Shown here: piece by piece, positions 24,214 to 33,263 of the stretch
Layout of the letters: each line of letters begins with the position of its first letter
Position numbering within the stretch: position 1 is the stretch's first letter
Assembly (NCBI GenBank): GCA_963665155.2
Contig: OY761986.2
Location: 1,612,001-1,676,000, forward strand
Direction of reading: 5' to 3'
DNA: 64,000 nucleotides
Source: UBA1141 sp963665155
Lineage (GTDB): Bacteria; Chloroflexota; Dehalococcoidia; Lucifugimonadales; UBA3495
Notes under the pieces: generated by a model
What the model saw: only the letters and a program-made list of their open reading frames with translations
What the model was told of the DNA's origin: nothing
Databases searched by the model: none
Program-made: the position numbers and the translations under genes

Positions 24214-26007
24214 ATGAAACAGGCTCTGGTCTGCCGGGAGGCCTTTGTGAATAGAGACACATCTTCTACCACCAGAAATGCTGGCACCGAAAATGCTAGC
24301 AATTCAGGTACTGGCAAGCGAAAGCTAAAGGGTGCGGAGATCATCTGCGAAAGTCTGCTTCGGGAGGGAGCGGACGTAATATTCGGCTATCCTGGCGGCG
24401 CTATCCTCCCATTCTACGATGCGCTGTGGAGCTACCCTCAACTGAGGCACATCCTTGTGCGCCACGAGCAGTCCGCAGCCCACGCGGCCGATGGTTATTC
24501 CAGGGTCACCGGCAAAGTCGGCGTGTGCGTTGCTACATCCGGACCAGGCGCTACCAACCTGGTAACCGGCATAATGGGCGCCAAAGCAGATTCGGTTCCC
24601 ATGATAGCCATAACGGGCCAAGTAGCTAGGGCTTCACTGGGCACCGAGGCTTTCCAGGAATGCGATATCTGCGGCATTGCGTCTTCATGCACCAAAGCGG
24701 CCTACATGGTTATGTCGGCGGCGGACTTGGCGCCTACTATCCGCGAAGCCTTCCGAACCGCATTAGAGGGACGACCGGGACCGGTGCTGATTGACGTTCC
24801 TCGGGACGTTCAATTGGAAGAGGTCGAGGTCGAGTTCCCTGAAATAACCGAGATCGTCCCGGACCCGCTCCCGCGAGAGACCATCGAGGCAGTGCACCAA
24901 GCGGCCAGGCTAATCAATGGGGCGCAACGCCCGGTAATCATAAGCGGTCATGGCATCCTGATTTCCGGCGCGAACAAAGAGGTGGAGCGCCTGGCCGAAT
25001 CCACGGGGATTCCTGTGATTACCACGCTGCTGGGCTTGGGCAGCGTCCCGGCCAACCACCCATTGAACCTGGGAATGCTGGGTATGCACGGCATGTACTG
25101 GGCCAATATGGCGGTGGACCAGGCCGACTTGATCGTCGGCTTAGGCATGAGATTCGACGACCGGGTAACCGGCAAAGTGTCTACGTTCGCGCCCCACGCC
25201 CGGATAATACACTTGGACATAGATTCATCCCAAATTGGCCGTAACGTGCCGGTGGAAGTGCCCTTAGTTGGAGACGCCAAGACTGTTTTGCGGGAGCTTT
25301 TGCCCTTGGTTACAAAGGTGGAACGCAAGCCGTGGATGGAGCACCTTTCCAAGCTAAGACAGGATCACCCTTCCCTGGCAATCCCGCCCTCGGATTCGCT
25401 CCAGGCTCAGCAGGTTCTGGCTAATCTGAACGAATTGATCCAGGAGGACCCGGATACCATCGTAGTTACCGGCGTGGGACAGCACCAGATGTGGGCCGCA
25501 CAGTTCTTGGGCTTTAACCGGCCGGGCACGTTCGTGTCGTCCGGTGGCCTGGGAGCGATGGGCTTCGAGTTGCCAGCCGCCTTGGGGGCGCAAATTGGTC
25601 GGCCCGAAGCTACGGTCTGGAGCATTGCTGGCGACGGTGGCTTTCAAATGACCTTGCAAGAGTTGGCCACGGCCACCGAATCGAAACTGCCAATCAAGAT
25701 AGCCTTGATTAACAACGGGTACCTGGGCATGGTCCGCCAATGGCAAGAGATGTACTTCGAAAACCATCTCAAGGCCGTGCCGATACCGGGACCGGACTAC
25801 CTCAAGTTGGCGGAAGCCTATGGGGTGCCCGCTTTACGGGTGACCGAGCAGGAGGACGTCCTGCCAGCTATGCGCCAGGCCCAAGACCATGACGGACCGT
25901 TCCTGATCGAGTTTGTGACCGAGGTCTCCGGCAATGTATATCCGATGGTACCTCCCGGCGGCGGCTTGGGCGATACCTTGGAAGACCCATCGACCCGACC
26001 TGGGTAG
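24214..26007 (+). CDS. ilvB: Acetolactate synthase, large (catalytic) subunit
   Basis: The enzyme condenses two pyruvates, or pyruvate with 2-oxobutyrate, in valine, leucine and isoleucine synthesis. The 597-residue protein has the ThDP-activating glutamate E85 in RHEQSAAHAADGYSR, the GYPGGAILPFYDAL opening, and the metal/ThDP motif beginning GDGGFQMTLQELATA and closing at NNGYLGMVRQWQ. The first 37 or so residues are not conserved, so translation may start later. Regulation is shown by the T-box leader just upstream. No small regulatory subunit (ilvN) or ilvC follows: a terminator ends the unit at 26030-26097, so the partner must be encoded elsewhere. Confidence 0.95.
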   Translation: MKQALVCREAFVNRDTSSTTRNAGTENASNSGTGKRKLKGAEIICESLLREGADVIFGYPGGAILPFYDALWSYPQLRHILVRHEQSAAHAADGYSRVTGKVGVCVATSGPGATNLVTGIMGAKADSVPMIAITGQVARASLGTEAFQECDICGIASSCTKAAYMVMSAADLAPTIREAFRTALEGRPGPVLIDVPRDVQLEEVEVEFPEITEIVPDPLPRETIEAVHQAARLINGAQRPVIISGHGILISGANKEVERLAESTGIPVITTLLGLGSVPANHPLNLGMLGMHGMYWANMAVDQADLIVGLGMRFDDRVTGKVSTFAPHARIIHLDIDSSQIGRNVPVEVPLVGDAKTVLRELLPLVTKVERKPWMEHLSKLRQDHPSLAIPPSDSLQAQQVLANLNELIQEDPDTIVVTGVGQHQMWAAQFLGFNRPGTFVSSGGLGAMGFELPAALGAQIGRPEATVWSIAGDGGFQMTLQELATATESKLPIKIALINNGYLGMVRQWQEMYFENHLKAVPIPGPDYLKLAEAYGVPALRVTEQEDVLPAMRQAQDHDGPFLIEFVTEVSGNVYPMVPPGGGLGDTLEDPSTRPG

Positions 26008-26029
26008 CGACTAAAGAGCCCATAAAAGG

Positions 26030-26097
26030 ACCGCAGGGACCGTAGAGAGATGCAATCGAAGTAATTGCTAGCTCTACGATCTCTGCGGTATTTTTTT
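26030..26097 (+). terminator. Terminator after ilvB
   Basis: accgcag (26030-26036) pairs with ctgcggt (26083-26089), with an inner cgtagag/ctctacg stem, and seven or more T follow. Confidence 0.85.
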
Positions 26098-26162
26098 GTA
26101 AGCCCGCTTACTATAGGCCGGTCTTGCAAGATGTTCTGGTCAAACCGGAAATGCCGGTCTTG

Positions 26163-27362
26163 CTAAATACTCCGGCCAAACCGTCGTCCGCCGCCAAAGA
26201 GCAGGAAGTACCCGCCTCCCAGAAGGGCGATCAGCGCAATCGTTCCCAAGGGACCGGCTATGGCAGCTATCAGCCCCACGTTGACCGGCTCATCGGCTGT
26301 TACCAACGATAGTGCTATCCTGACCTCTGGTTTTTCTTCCGGTACTGCCGTTTCGCCGGGTTGGATTGTGCCCTCAAAGACTTCCTTGTTCCTCACTTCG
26401 CCTTGGGCCTCAAGAAAGTCCAATGCTTGACCGAATTCATCGCTGAAAACCAGTAGTGTCAGGCGGGCCTCTTGTACGCCATCTTTCTCGGACAGGAAAA
26501 CACGTTCAACCCTTCCCTTAAAAGATTTGGCGAATCCCTTCACTCCTTCCACTGTGCCACCCACGTCCGAGACGGAAACGGCCATCGACGCCGATGGCAA
26601 TTCGCCGGGCTCTCTTCGAGGCGGGGAAAGAGAAACCGAGATAGTGGACAAGTCCACCCGGCGTTCCAAAAAGTTTAGCTGGCCTTGGTACCGCTCAATG
26701 TCGGCCCTGACCCGGCCCAACTCCCGCTCAATTGCCAGTACTTCACTAACGACCCCGGCCTTTTCCAACAGGGACAGCAAGCTGACCTCTTCCCGCAAAG
26801 CGCTATTCAGCCGGGCTTCTAGATCTATGAACCGTTCCGATACATCCTCGGAGCCCAGGTTTCGATTTCTCACTCTGCCCAGACCTTCAATTCGTTCGAG
26901 AGCAAGTTCGAAATCACCTTGGGGTACCCGGAGCGTAATGTTGGCCATTTCCTCGCCCGGCTCGCCAAAGCTGGAAAGCTGCTCGATAAATCCTCCCACA
27001 CCTTCGGCGATAGCCCGCACACCGTCGATGGCTTCTTCCACCACCTCCACTTCAAGGGAGACCGAGGCCGACGAGATGATTTTCCTTTGGGTCCTCTGTA
27101 GGGCGGAGCTGGAGAATTGACCGTCGTCGCCAGCCGCCCCTTGCGGTCCAGGCGCGCCTTGTGCCCCAGAAGCCCTAGGGGCAGCAGTCGCAGCAGGGGC
27201 AGGGGCGCCCACAGCGAAGGACGTCACCGATGTTTCAAGCTTCTCAACGGAATCTTGATTTGCTACCGATAGGCCGAATTCGCCGTCACCGGTGCTCCCG
27301 CCGCTGCAGGCCAATAGTACCGCCGTAATAGCCGTTATCAGGAATAGAATGAATATCCGCAT
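26163..27362 (-). CDS. DUF4349-domain lipoprotein with a C-terminal membrane anchor
   Basis: The 399-residue protein begins with a lipoprotein signal peptide ending LLAC (C19). A short collagen-like Gly-rich stretch (GAQGAPGPQGAAGDDG) follows near residue 68. Residues about 90-345 match the DUF4349 pattern: KIISSASVSLEVEVVEEAID, LRVPQGDFELALERIEGLG, and a coiled coil around LNSALREEVSLLSLLEKAG to IERYQGQLNFLERRVDLSTI. A single hydrophobic helix (about 362-390) with a basic end closes the protein. It is therefore an envelope protein of unknown function, tethered at both ends. Convergent with ilvB. Confidence 0.85.
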   Translation of the reverse strand: MRIFILFLITAITAVLLACSGGSTGDGEFGLSVANQDSVEKLETSVTSFAVGAPAPAATAAPRASGAQGAPGPQGAAGDDGQFSSSALQRTQRKIISSASVSLEVEVVEEAIDGVRAIAEGVGGFIEQLSSFGEPGEEMANITLRVPQGDFELALERIEGLGRVRNRNLGSEDVSERFIDLEARLNSALREEVSLLSLLEKAGVVSEVLAIERELGRVRADIERYQGQLNFLERRVDLSTISVSLSPPRREPGELPSASMAVSVSDVGGTVEGVKGFAKSFKGRVERVFLSEKDGVQEARLTLLVFSDEFGQALDFLEAQGEVRNKEVFEGTIQPGETAVPEEKPEVRIALSLVTADEPVNVGLIAAIAGPLGTIALIALLGGGYFLLFGGGRRFGRSI

Positions 27363-27696
27363 GATTGTTCACCCCAGCAAATATTTAGAAAGAACTCTCT
27401 GTTATGAATGACGTAGTAGGGCCCTAAAAAGTTCCTCAGGCCAACTGCCGGAGCTAGCAATTGTCCATTTCCTGGGAGACAACTATGCTAGCCTTGCGGA
27501 TGTATATGGTATCCCCTAGACTTATCAAGAAAGTTGGCTGGAAAATTTGCTCGCCTGATAACAAACATCTTACCCGGCCTGCATTATTTTACGCTAATCA
27601 TTACACCGAAACAACGCCTGGGATTTTCGCCTGGTTGCATATAGCCGGTCCGTCCGGGAGACATGACCTACCGGACGGACCGTTGAGAGGCTAAGA
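27363..27696. other. Intergenic region between divergent DUF4349 and HTH genes
   Basis: A gap of 334 bases. Apart from the inverted repeat at 27646-27682 it shows no gene or RNA motif. Promoters for both neighbours must lie here. Confidence 0.4.
27646..27682. repeat. 12-bp perfect inverted repeat just upstream of the HTH gene
   Basis: CGGTCCGTCCGG (27646-27657) and CCGGACGGACCG (27671-27682) flank a 13-nt loop and end 14 bases before the ATG at 27697. It could be an operator for autoregulation by the HTH protein or a hairpin close to its ribosome binding site. No T-run follows, so it is not a terminator. Confidence 0.85.
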
Positions 27697-28089
27697 ATGG
27701 AAAGAGTTACAATTGAACAGGCTTCGTTACGCTTGAATGTCTCCCGAAAGACCATCAGAGAATCCATTAGAAACGGGGAACTCCAAGCTTTCCGCCAGCC
27801 TGGGCCCCGGGGAGACCAATGGTTTGTGGAGTTACCGGAAGAGGGCTGGCAGGACCGGCATAAAAAGGCTTATCTGGACCTGGCGCAAAACCTGCCCAAG
27901 TGGTGGTGGGCCAACGAATCCAATACCGGCCACGTTCACTACATTGAAGAATTGGGCATCGAAGAAATTCACGCGGTGTACCTGTGCGGGTTCCACAGCG
28001 AGAATATTTGGAGTTCGACGGGACATACCGTAACGGACCGCTGTCCCCAGTGTGTGGACTCGGCTACTTCGCAGGGATTGCCCATGTAG
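27697..28089 (+). CDS. Small excisionase/MerR-type helix-turn-helix protein
   Basis: Residues 1-50 (VTIEQASLRLNVSRKTIRES, then IRNGELQAFRQPGPRG) form the compact winged HTH used by excisionases and plasmid-borne DNA-binding proteins (helix-turn-helix 17 type). The remaining 80 residues are unfamiliar; they include a Trp-rich patch (PKWWWANES) and C/H residues in YLCGFHSENIW and DRCPQCVDS, which could bind a metal. The 130-residue length is greater than that of a plain excisionase (about 60). It has a strong inverted repeat immediately upstream. No integrase is nearby, so a role as chromosomal regulator is as likely as one in a mobile element. Confidence 0.65.
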   Translation: MERVTIEQASLRLNVSRKTIRESIRNGELQAFRQPGPRGDQWFVELPEEGWQDRHKKAYLDLAQNLPKWWWANESNTGHVHYIEELGIEEIHAVYLCGFHSENIWSSTGHTVTDRCPQCVDSATSQGLPM

Positions 28090-28246
28090 TTCAGTTCAAC
28101 CCGTAATCAAGGCCCCTGTCTCACCAAGGCTTCTATTAGCGGTTGGTACCCTCACTAAACTCTCGGGGAGCCGTGCTTATTATTAGAGAAGGCACCAACC
28201 AGCCGATCAAGGATGCTACACCCCAGTTCCCAACGTTTCCTTCCCT

Positions 28247-29650
28247 TTAACCCGCCCCTGGCTGGGTCATGGACTCGGGGTTGAGTAAAATATCCAACTC
28301 GGCGTCGGAAAGTTCCGTTTTCAGCTTGGCCATTTCGCGTATCGTCCTGCCGGTAGCGGACGCTTCTTTGGCCAGGGCCGCAGCGGCATCGTAGCCAATT
28401 GCGGGCGTCAGTGCCGTACCCAGCATCAGACCCTTTTCAACCATGTCCGGTCCCACCGAGGTAGCCTCTATGCCGATTACGCATTGCTCGGCAAAGTTGT
28501 TGGCCGACGCAGCCAGCAAGGATATGGACTGCAGGATATTGTAGGCGGCTACTGGCATCATGGTATTTAGCTCGAAGTAGCTTCCTTGCCCCGCCATCAT
28601 CACGGTTGCGTCGTTACCCACCACTTGGGCCACCACCTGGATGACTGATTCCGAGATTACCGGATTGACTTTTCCGGGCATTATCGAGCTTCCAGGTTGG
28701 ACCTCGGGAACGGTGATTTCACCCAGACCAGCCCGAGGACCGCTGGAGATGAAACGAATGTCATTGGCGATTTTGTGGAGGCTGATAGCGATGGTCTTGA
28801 GCGCGCCGCTGGCTTCCACAAGAGCATCCAGCGTTGATTGGGCCTGGAAGTGGTTGCTGGTCTCTTTGATTTCGACACCGGTGATTTCCGAAAGCAAACG
28901 GCAGGTGCGGGAAGCAAATTCCGGGTGAGTGTTTACCCCCGTCCCCACGGCCGTCCCGCCCAAGGCCACCTCTGCTAGGGCCGTGTTCATTCGCGACAAG
29001 CGTTGCAGGCTGTTTTCCGCTTGCCCTGCGAAGCCGAGAAATTCCTGTCCCAGTCTGACGGGGGTTGCGTCTTGAAGGTGGGTCCTTCCGGTTTTCACTA
29101 TGGGCCAGAATTCTTCGGACTTTTTAGAAAGTTCCGCTTTCAGTTTTTCCAGGCCTGGGGCCAGGTTTTCCCGGCTGGACATGAGCGCGGCCAGGTGAAT
29201 CGCCGTCGGAATAACGTCGTTGGACGATTGGCCCAAGTTGACGTGGTCGTTGGGATGGACGAGCCGGGAACCAGGCTCTCCCCCCAATATTTGCGCAGCC
29301 CGGTTGGCGATTACTTCGTTGGCATTGGTGTTGGTGGAGGTGCCCGAACCAGTCTGAAAAATATCCAGAACGAAGTGCCGGTCCTGAAGGCCGTCGGCCA
29401 CTTCTTGGGCAGCGGCTACCACAGCATTCGCGGTTTTTTCATCCAGCAAGCCCAAGGCATGATTGGTCTTGGCGGCGGCCAACTTGACTAACCCCAAGGC
29501 TTGTATGAAAGCCCGGGGAAACCGCAGGTCGCTGATGGGAAAGTTGAGCACGGCCCGCATGGTTGATGCGCCGTACAATGCGTCGGCAGGCACCTCCATT
29601 GGCCCCATGGAATCTCTTTCAATTCTGACGCTACCGTCATTGGTGGTCAT
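28247..29650 (-). CDS. fumC: Class II fumarate hydratase
   Basis: Fumarase C interconverts fumarate and malate in the TCA cycle without an Fe-S cluster. The 467-residue protein has the superfamily signature GSSIMPGKVNPV, the TGSGTSTNTNANEV and HPNDHVNLGQSSNDV active-site regions, and KTGRTHLQDATP. Length matches the family (about 465 aa), and these motifs separate it from aspartase (which has a different GSS loop neighbourhood) with fair but not full certainty. It is convergent with the HTH gene and stands alone. Confidence 0.94.
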   Translation of the reverse strand: MTTNDGSVRIERDSMGPMEVPADALYGASTMRAVLNFPISDLRFPRAFIQALGLVKLAAAKTNHALGLLDEKTANAVVAAAQEVADGLQDRHFVLDIFQTGSGTSTNTNANEVIANRAAQILGGEPGSRLVHPNDHVNLGQSSNDVIPTAIHLAALMSSRENLAPGLEKLKAELSKKSEEFWPIVKTGRTHLQDATPVRLGQEFLGFAGQAENSLQRLSRMNTALAEVALGGTAVGTGVNTHPEFASRTCRLLSEITGVEIKETSNHFQAQSTLDALVEASGALKTIAISLHKIANDIRFISSGPRAGLGEITVPEVQPGSSIMPGKVNPVISESVIQVVAQVVGNDATVMMAGQGSYFELNTMMPVAAYNILQSISLLAASANNFAEQCVIGIEATSVGPDMVEKGLMLGTALTPAIGYDAAAALAKEASATGRTIREMAKLKTELSDAELDILLNPESMTQPGAG

Positions 29651-30359
29651 CGATGCACTATTTCCTATTACAGTTTTCCGGAGCTAACCGATCGCCATCC
29701 TACGTCATGCCCTTTGGTTCGACAAGCTTACCAAGTGCGGGTTTAGCCACCGCTTTCGGGTCAAATCCTGCGTTCTGCGCAACCGTCACGTTAGGGATTA
29801 CAAGCAATTTGGGCACAACTTTTGGGGAAGGGTGCGACATCCGCCGCGTTCAGAGCTTGTCAAACCACATGGTCAGCTTTCGTGCCTAAGTATACCATCC
29901 GGTTTGTGCCTAAAGGGTATTCCAGTAGGTGTTCCAGTTGAGGGAAGTTTTCCATGACTTTAATTGTTGCTCTGTCGAAAATCGTGCCGACAGAGATTGG
30001 AACACTGCGAATTGACCCAGCCGGAAAGGTTGGGATATTTTTCCTCTTAGAAGCCCTCCATCACCGGAACCACAGGCAAGCAGAGGGTAAATATGACGAT
30101 ACTGAGCACGAAAGCGATTGTTGGTTTGATGTTAATATGTCCACATGACGACGCCCCATAGCGACCCCGAAGCGTTCTGGAATAACCCACTAAGCCACGT
30201 TGTTCCAGAAAACGGTCTACTACTCGGAGGAATCTACTCACGGATTCCGCCTACGTGCGACGACGCCTCGTAGGTCACGGTGAGGCGGGATCAGGTGGAG
30301 TCTGCGAATATACTCCAGGGCGGTCTGCTGCGCTAATCTGCTCCTAAGGAGCCAGCTTT
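29651..30359. other. Gene-free region between divergent fumC and cytochrome genes
   Basis: About 700 bases with no supported gene. Two or three short frames exist (for example a minus-strand one around 30047-30241 with a hydrophobic end) but none has a ribosome binding site or family match. A taaggag site at 30344-30350 belongs to the cytochrome gene. Confidence 0.45.
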
Positions 30360-31244
30360 TTGCGAAGATTCCTTAAATGGTTCGGCCTGATAGTTGGTGG
30401 GCTCCTGGGCGTTTTCCTGGTGCTGCTAGTGGTGCTATATTTTGTCGGCTCTCGGAAAGTGAACCGTACTTACGATGTCCCGATAGCATCGGTCGCCGTC
30501 CCCTCTGATGCAGCGACCATCGCTAAAGGTAAGCACTACATCGAAGCCGTCGGGATATGTCAGGTGTGCCACGGTCAGAACCTGGGTGGGCCGAATATAG
30601 AAACGTGTAAAGACGTACCCTGCACAGGCTTCTCAAACGATTCATTCTTCGGAAAAATGATGCCCACAAACCTAACCTCTGGCCGCGGTGGGATTGGGAA
30701 TGTCTTCACTAATGAGGACTACGTTAGGGCGATCCGACACGGGATAGGTCAAGATAACAAGGCGCTGCTTATCATGCCCTCAGAGCAATTCAACAAGATT
30801 TCCGACGAAGACCTGGGCGCAATAATTGCCTATCTGAAAACTCTCCCGCCGGTAGACAACGAGTTGAACGAGTCCGGGCTGGGGCCATTGGGCCGAATCT
30901 TGGCAGGGTTCGCGGGCGGCTTGTTACCGGCGACACTAATCGACCACACCGTTCGACGCACAGCGTCACCGGTAGCGGGGGGGTCCGCTGAATATGGCGA
31001 GTATCTTGCTGAGATTTGTACTGTTTGTCATGGAGAACAACTAGCCGGAGGCAGGGTTCCCGGGGATGATCGTGTTAAAGCCCCCAACATTACTCCGGGT
31101 GGTGCCTCCGGGAGTTGGACGAGATCCGAGTTCGTAGACACAATTCGCGGTGGTATAACACCTCGAGGCAATCTGATGGATCCTAATTTCATGCCTTGGA
31201 ACAGGTTCGCGCAGATGACAGACGACGAATTGGGCGCGATATGA
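30360..31244 (+). CDS. Membrane-anchored dihaem c-type cytochrome, C-terminus cut by an in-frame TGA
   Basis: Translation starts with TTG at 30360, nine bases after taaggag. Residues 7-30 form an N-terminal membrane anchor. Two haem-binding motifs follow, CQVCH at residues 67-71 and CTVCH near residue 219, so each half is a cytochrome c domain (LGAIIAYLKTLPPVDNE closes the first). The second half stops at TGA (31242-31244) directly after DDELGAI. Ten further codons in frame read LYLQSLPAK then TAG (ending 31274). Comparison with the first half shows that the TGA stands where the domain normally has a Trp (LGAIWLYLQSLP), so it is a TGG to TGA change. It was probably an electron carrier or the cytochrome subunit of a dehydrogenase; the GMC gene nearby is on the opposite strand. 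Confidence 0.8.
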   Translation: MRRFLKWFGLIVGGLLGVFLVLLVVLYFVGSRKVNRTYDVPIASVAVPSDAATIAKGKHYIEAVGICQVCHGQNLGGPNIETCKDVPCTGFSNDSFFGKMMPTNLTSGRGGIGNVFTNEDYVRAIRHGIGQDNKALLIMPSEQFNKISDEDLGAIIAYLKTLPPVDNELNESGLGPLGRILAGFAGGLLPATLIDHTVRRTASPVAGGSAEYGEYLAEICTVCHGEQLAGGRVPGDDRVKAPNITPGGASGSWTRSEFVDTIRGGITPRGNLMDPNFMPWNRFAQMTDDELGAI

Positions 31245-31524
31245 TTGTACCTCCAATCGTTGCCCGCAAAATAGCTCGCGTGGTTTGGAGCTAGGTCGAT
31301 CTTCGAACAGCCGTTGGCGGACCCACAAACGGTTGCCGCGGACCCGCGAGATATTATGGCGTAACTCCAGCTGAGTTCCCGGCACGGTTCGTGCCTGGAG
31401 TCTGGTCTGATTTCCGCCACGAAGCGGGCCACCATCGTACAGGACGACATCACGTCTTTCCGTTTAGCCTCTGACAGCTACCTTATCTACCTGGGCTCGT
31501 CGAAGGATTTCCCCAGTCTAAAAA

Positions 31525-33075
31525 CTATTTGCCTTCTTTGATCCAGTCGGAAACACGCTCCGCAATCATTATGGTCGTGGCATTGGTGTTGGCCCTGATT
31601 ACGTCGGGCATCACCGATGCGTCCACCACCCTAATACCCTCCATACCATGAACCTTGCAGTACTGGTCAACTACCGCCATCGGGTCGGAAGCCAGGCCCA
31701 TTTTGCACGTCCCGGAAATATGGTGCTGGGTGTAGCAATTGCGTAGGATCCAATTGTCCAACGATTCGTCGGTGGCAAAGTCTTCCGCTGTGGGATTGAT
31801 CCGCGCGGAGATCAAAGAATTTAATGCGGGATGGTCGGCAATGCGAGAAGCAGTACGCAGGGCATCGCGCATCCTCTCCCGGTCATAAGGAGCCGAGAAC
31901 AGGTCGTAATTCAAGTCCGGTTGGACGTGAGGGTCGGTGGAAGCCAACTTGAGACGACCGGACGAAGTGGCGTTCTGCAACCCAACGCTAAGGCCCCAGT
32001 GGAAGTCCTCGCCTTCGTAGGAGACGCTGGACGGCCGGTGCTCGCTGCTCATAAGAGTAGGCGTAATCTGGAAATCGGCCCGAGTGGGCGAGCCTTCGTT
32101 GCTGAAGCGCAAGCCAACTTGCAAACTGGCCGCATCAACGTCCGGTGGTTCACCTATCCCGCGGAAGAGCATGTAGGCCGCCGGGTGGTCCCGCAGGTTT
32201 TCCCCAACCCCTGGCATATCGTGGATGACGGGCAAGCCCATTTCCCGGAGGTGGTCCGCCGGTCCGACACCGGAGAGCAACAAAATCTGAGCCGAGCCGA
32301 TGGTGCCGCTGCAAAGAATTATCTCGTCGGATTCGACAGTGAAAACTTCTCCTCCGCTCTCGGCCTCAAGGCCAACAGCCCGGTTTCCTTCGAATAGGAT
32401 GCGCCTGACGGTAACTTCACCCCGGACGGTAATGTTAAGCCGGTGGCGGGCTTGGCTCAGATAGGTCAGCGATGTGCTCATGCGCACGCCATCAATGTTG
32501 TTAAGAGGCCTGGCGGCCACTCCATTGGAATCGGGGCTGTTTTGATCGGCGTCTTCGGGAAAGCCAACGCCGACGCAAGCATCGTAAAAGCTACTGTTGA
32601 TGGGTAGCCAGTCCTGACGCTCGTAACGGCGGACAGGAAGTGGACCTTCGTTGCCGTGAAAGTCATCGCCGCCAAAGTCCCGGTCATTTTCCATCTTCCG
32701 GAAATATGGCAGTATTTTCGTGTAAGCCCATTCGTCGTTGCCCCATTCGGCCCACAGGTCATAGTCTTCGGGCACGCCCCGGAACACGACTTGGCCGTTA
32801 ATGGACGAAGAGCCTCCCATGGCTTTCCCACGGGGTATGACGATCAACTCATCCTGTAAAGGCGTTGCTTTGGCCCGGAAGTCCCAGCTATGGGGGCCAT
32901 AGGCCGAACGCCATACATTGTTTCCTTTCTTCAGGTCTTCGGGCAGGTGCTCGAAGTCTGGGTAATCAGGTCCTGCTTCCAAGAGCAACACCGACTTGTC
33001 CGGGTCCTCGGACAGTCGGGTGGCCATTACGCAACCTGCGGAGCCACCCCCTACAACAATATGATCGTACTTCAT
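31525..33075 (-). CDS. GMC-family FAD oxidoreductase (choline dehydrogenase-like)
   Basis: The 516-residue protein has the FAD-binding motif VVGGGSAGCVMATRLSED at its start, the GMC signature MGGSSSINGQVVFRG around residues 85-100, the second signature GTIGSAQILLLSGVGP, and the active-site histidine region QHHISGTCKMG near the end, closing with NTNATTIMIAER. Such enzymes oxidise alcohols, sugars or choline with FAD. The substrate is not predictable. The start has gagggaggg upstream. Six perfect 15-bp repeats sit in its leader, and an iron-type alcohol dehydrogenase gene lies upstream on the same strand, 188 bp away. Confidence 0.92.
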   Translation of the reverse strand: MKYDHIVVGGGSAGCVMATRLSEDPDKSVLLLEAGPDYPDFEHLPEDLKKGNNVWRSAYGPHSWDFRAKATPLQDELIVIPRGKAMGGSSSINGQVVFRGVPEDYDLWAEWGNDEWAYTKILPYFRKMENDRDFGGDDFHGNEGPLPVRRYERQDWLPINSSFYDACVGVGFPEDADQNSPDSNGVAARPLNNIDGVRMSTSLTYLSQARHRLNITVRGEVTVRRILFEGNRAVGLEAESGGEVFTVESDEIILCSGTIGSAQILLLSGVGPADHLREMGLPVIHDMPGVGENLRDHPAAYMLFRGIGEPPDVDAASLQVGLRFSNEGSPTRADFQITPTLMSSEHRPSSVSYEGEDFHWGLSVGLQNATSSGRLKLASTDPHVQPDLNYDLFSAPYDRERMRDALRTASRIADHPALNSLISARINPTAEDFATDESLDNWILRNCYTQHHISGTCKMGLASDPMAVVDQYCKVHGMEGIRVVDASVMPDVIRANTNATTIMIAERVSDWIKEGK

Positions 33076-33101
33076 GTTCCCTCCCTCGATTTTATTCCGT
33101 G

Positions 33102-33206
33102 TTTGATTTTTGCTGGTTTGATTTTTGCTGGTTTGATTTTTGCTGGTTTGATTTTTGCTGGTTTGATTTTTGCTGGTTTGATTTTTGCTGGTTTGATTAT
33201 TCTGGG
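33102..33206. repeat. 15-bp tandem repeat, six perfect copies plus one degenerate, in the GMC leader
   Basis: The unit tttgatttttgctgg is repeated perfectly from 33102 to 33191 and followed by tttgattattctggg. On the minus strand the repeats precede the GMC start by about 27 bases, between it and the iron-ADH gene. The plus-strand frame FDFCW-like has no start and is an artefact of the repeat. Confidence 0.97.
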
Positions 33207-33263
33207 ATTGCAGTTCTGCGGGATCGGGGACAATTAATAAATTCCCTACTCAACCCGTCCCGG

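Noticed and set aside
29651..30359. Several 60-80 codon frames between fumC and the cytochrome gene
   Set aside because: They have no ribosome binding sites and no conserved text. One minus-strand frame has a hydrophobic end but nothing more.
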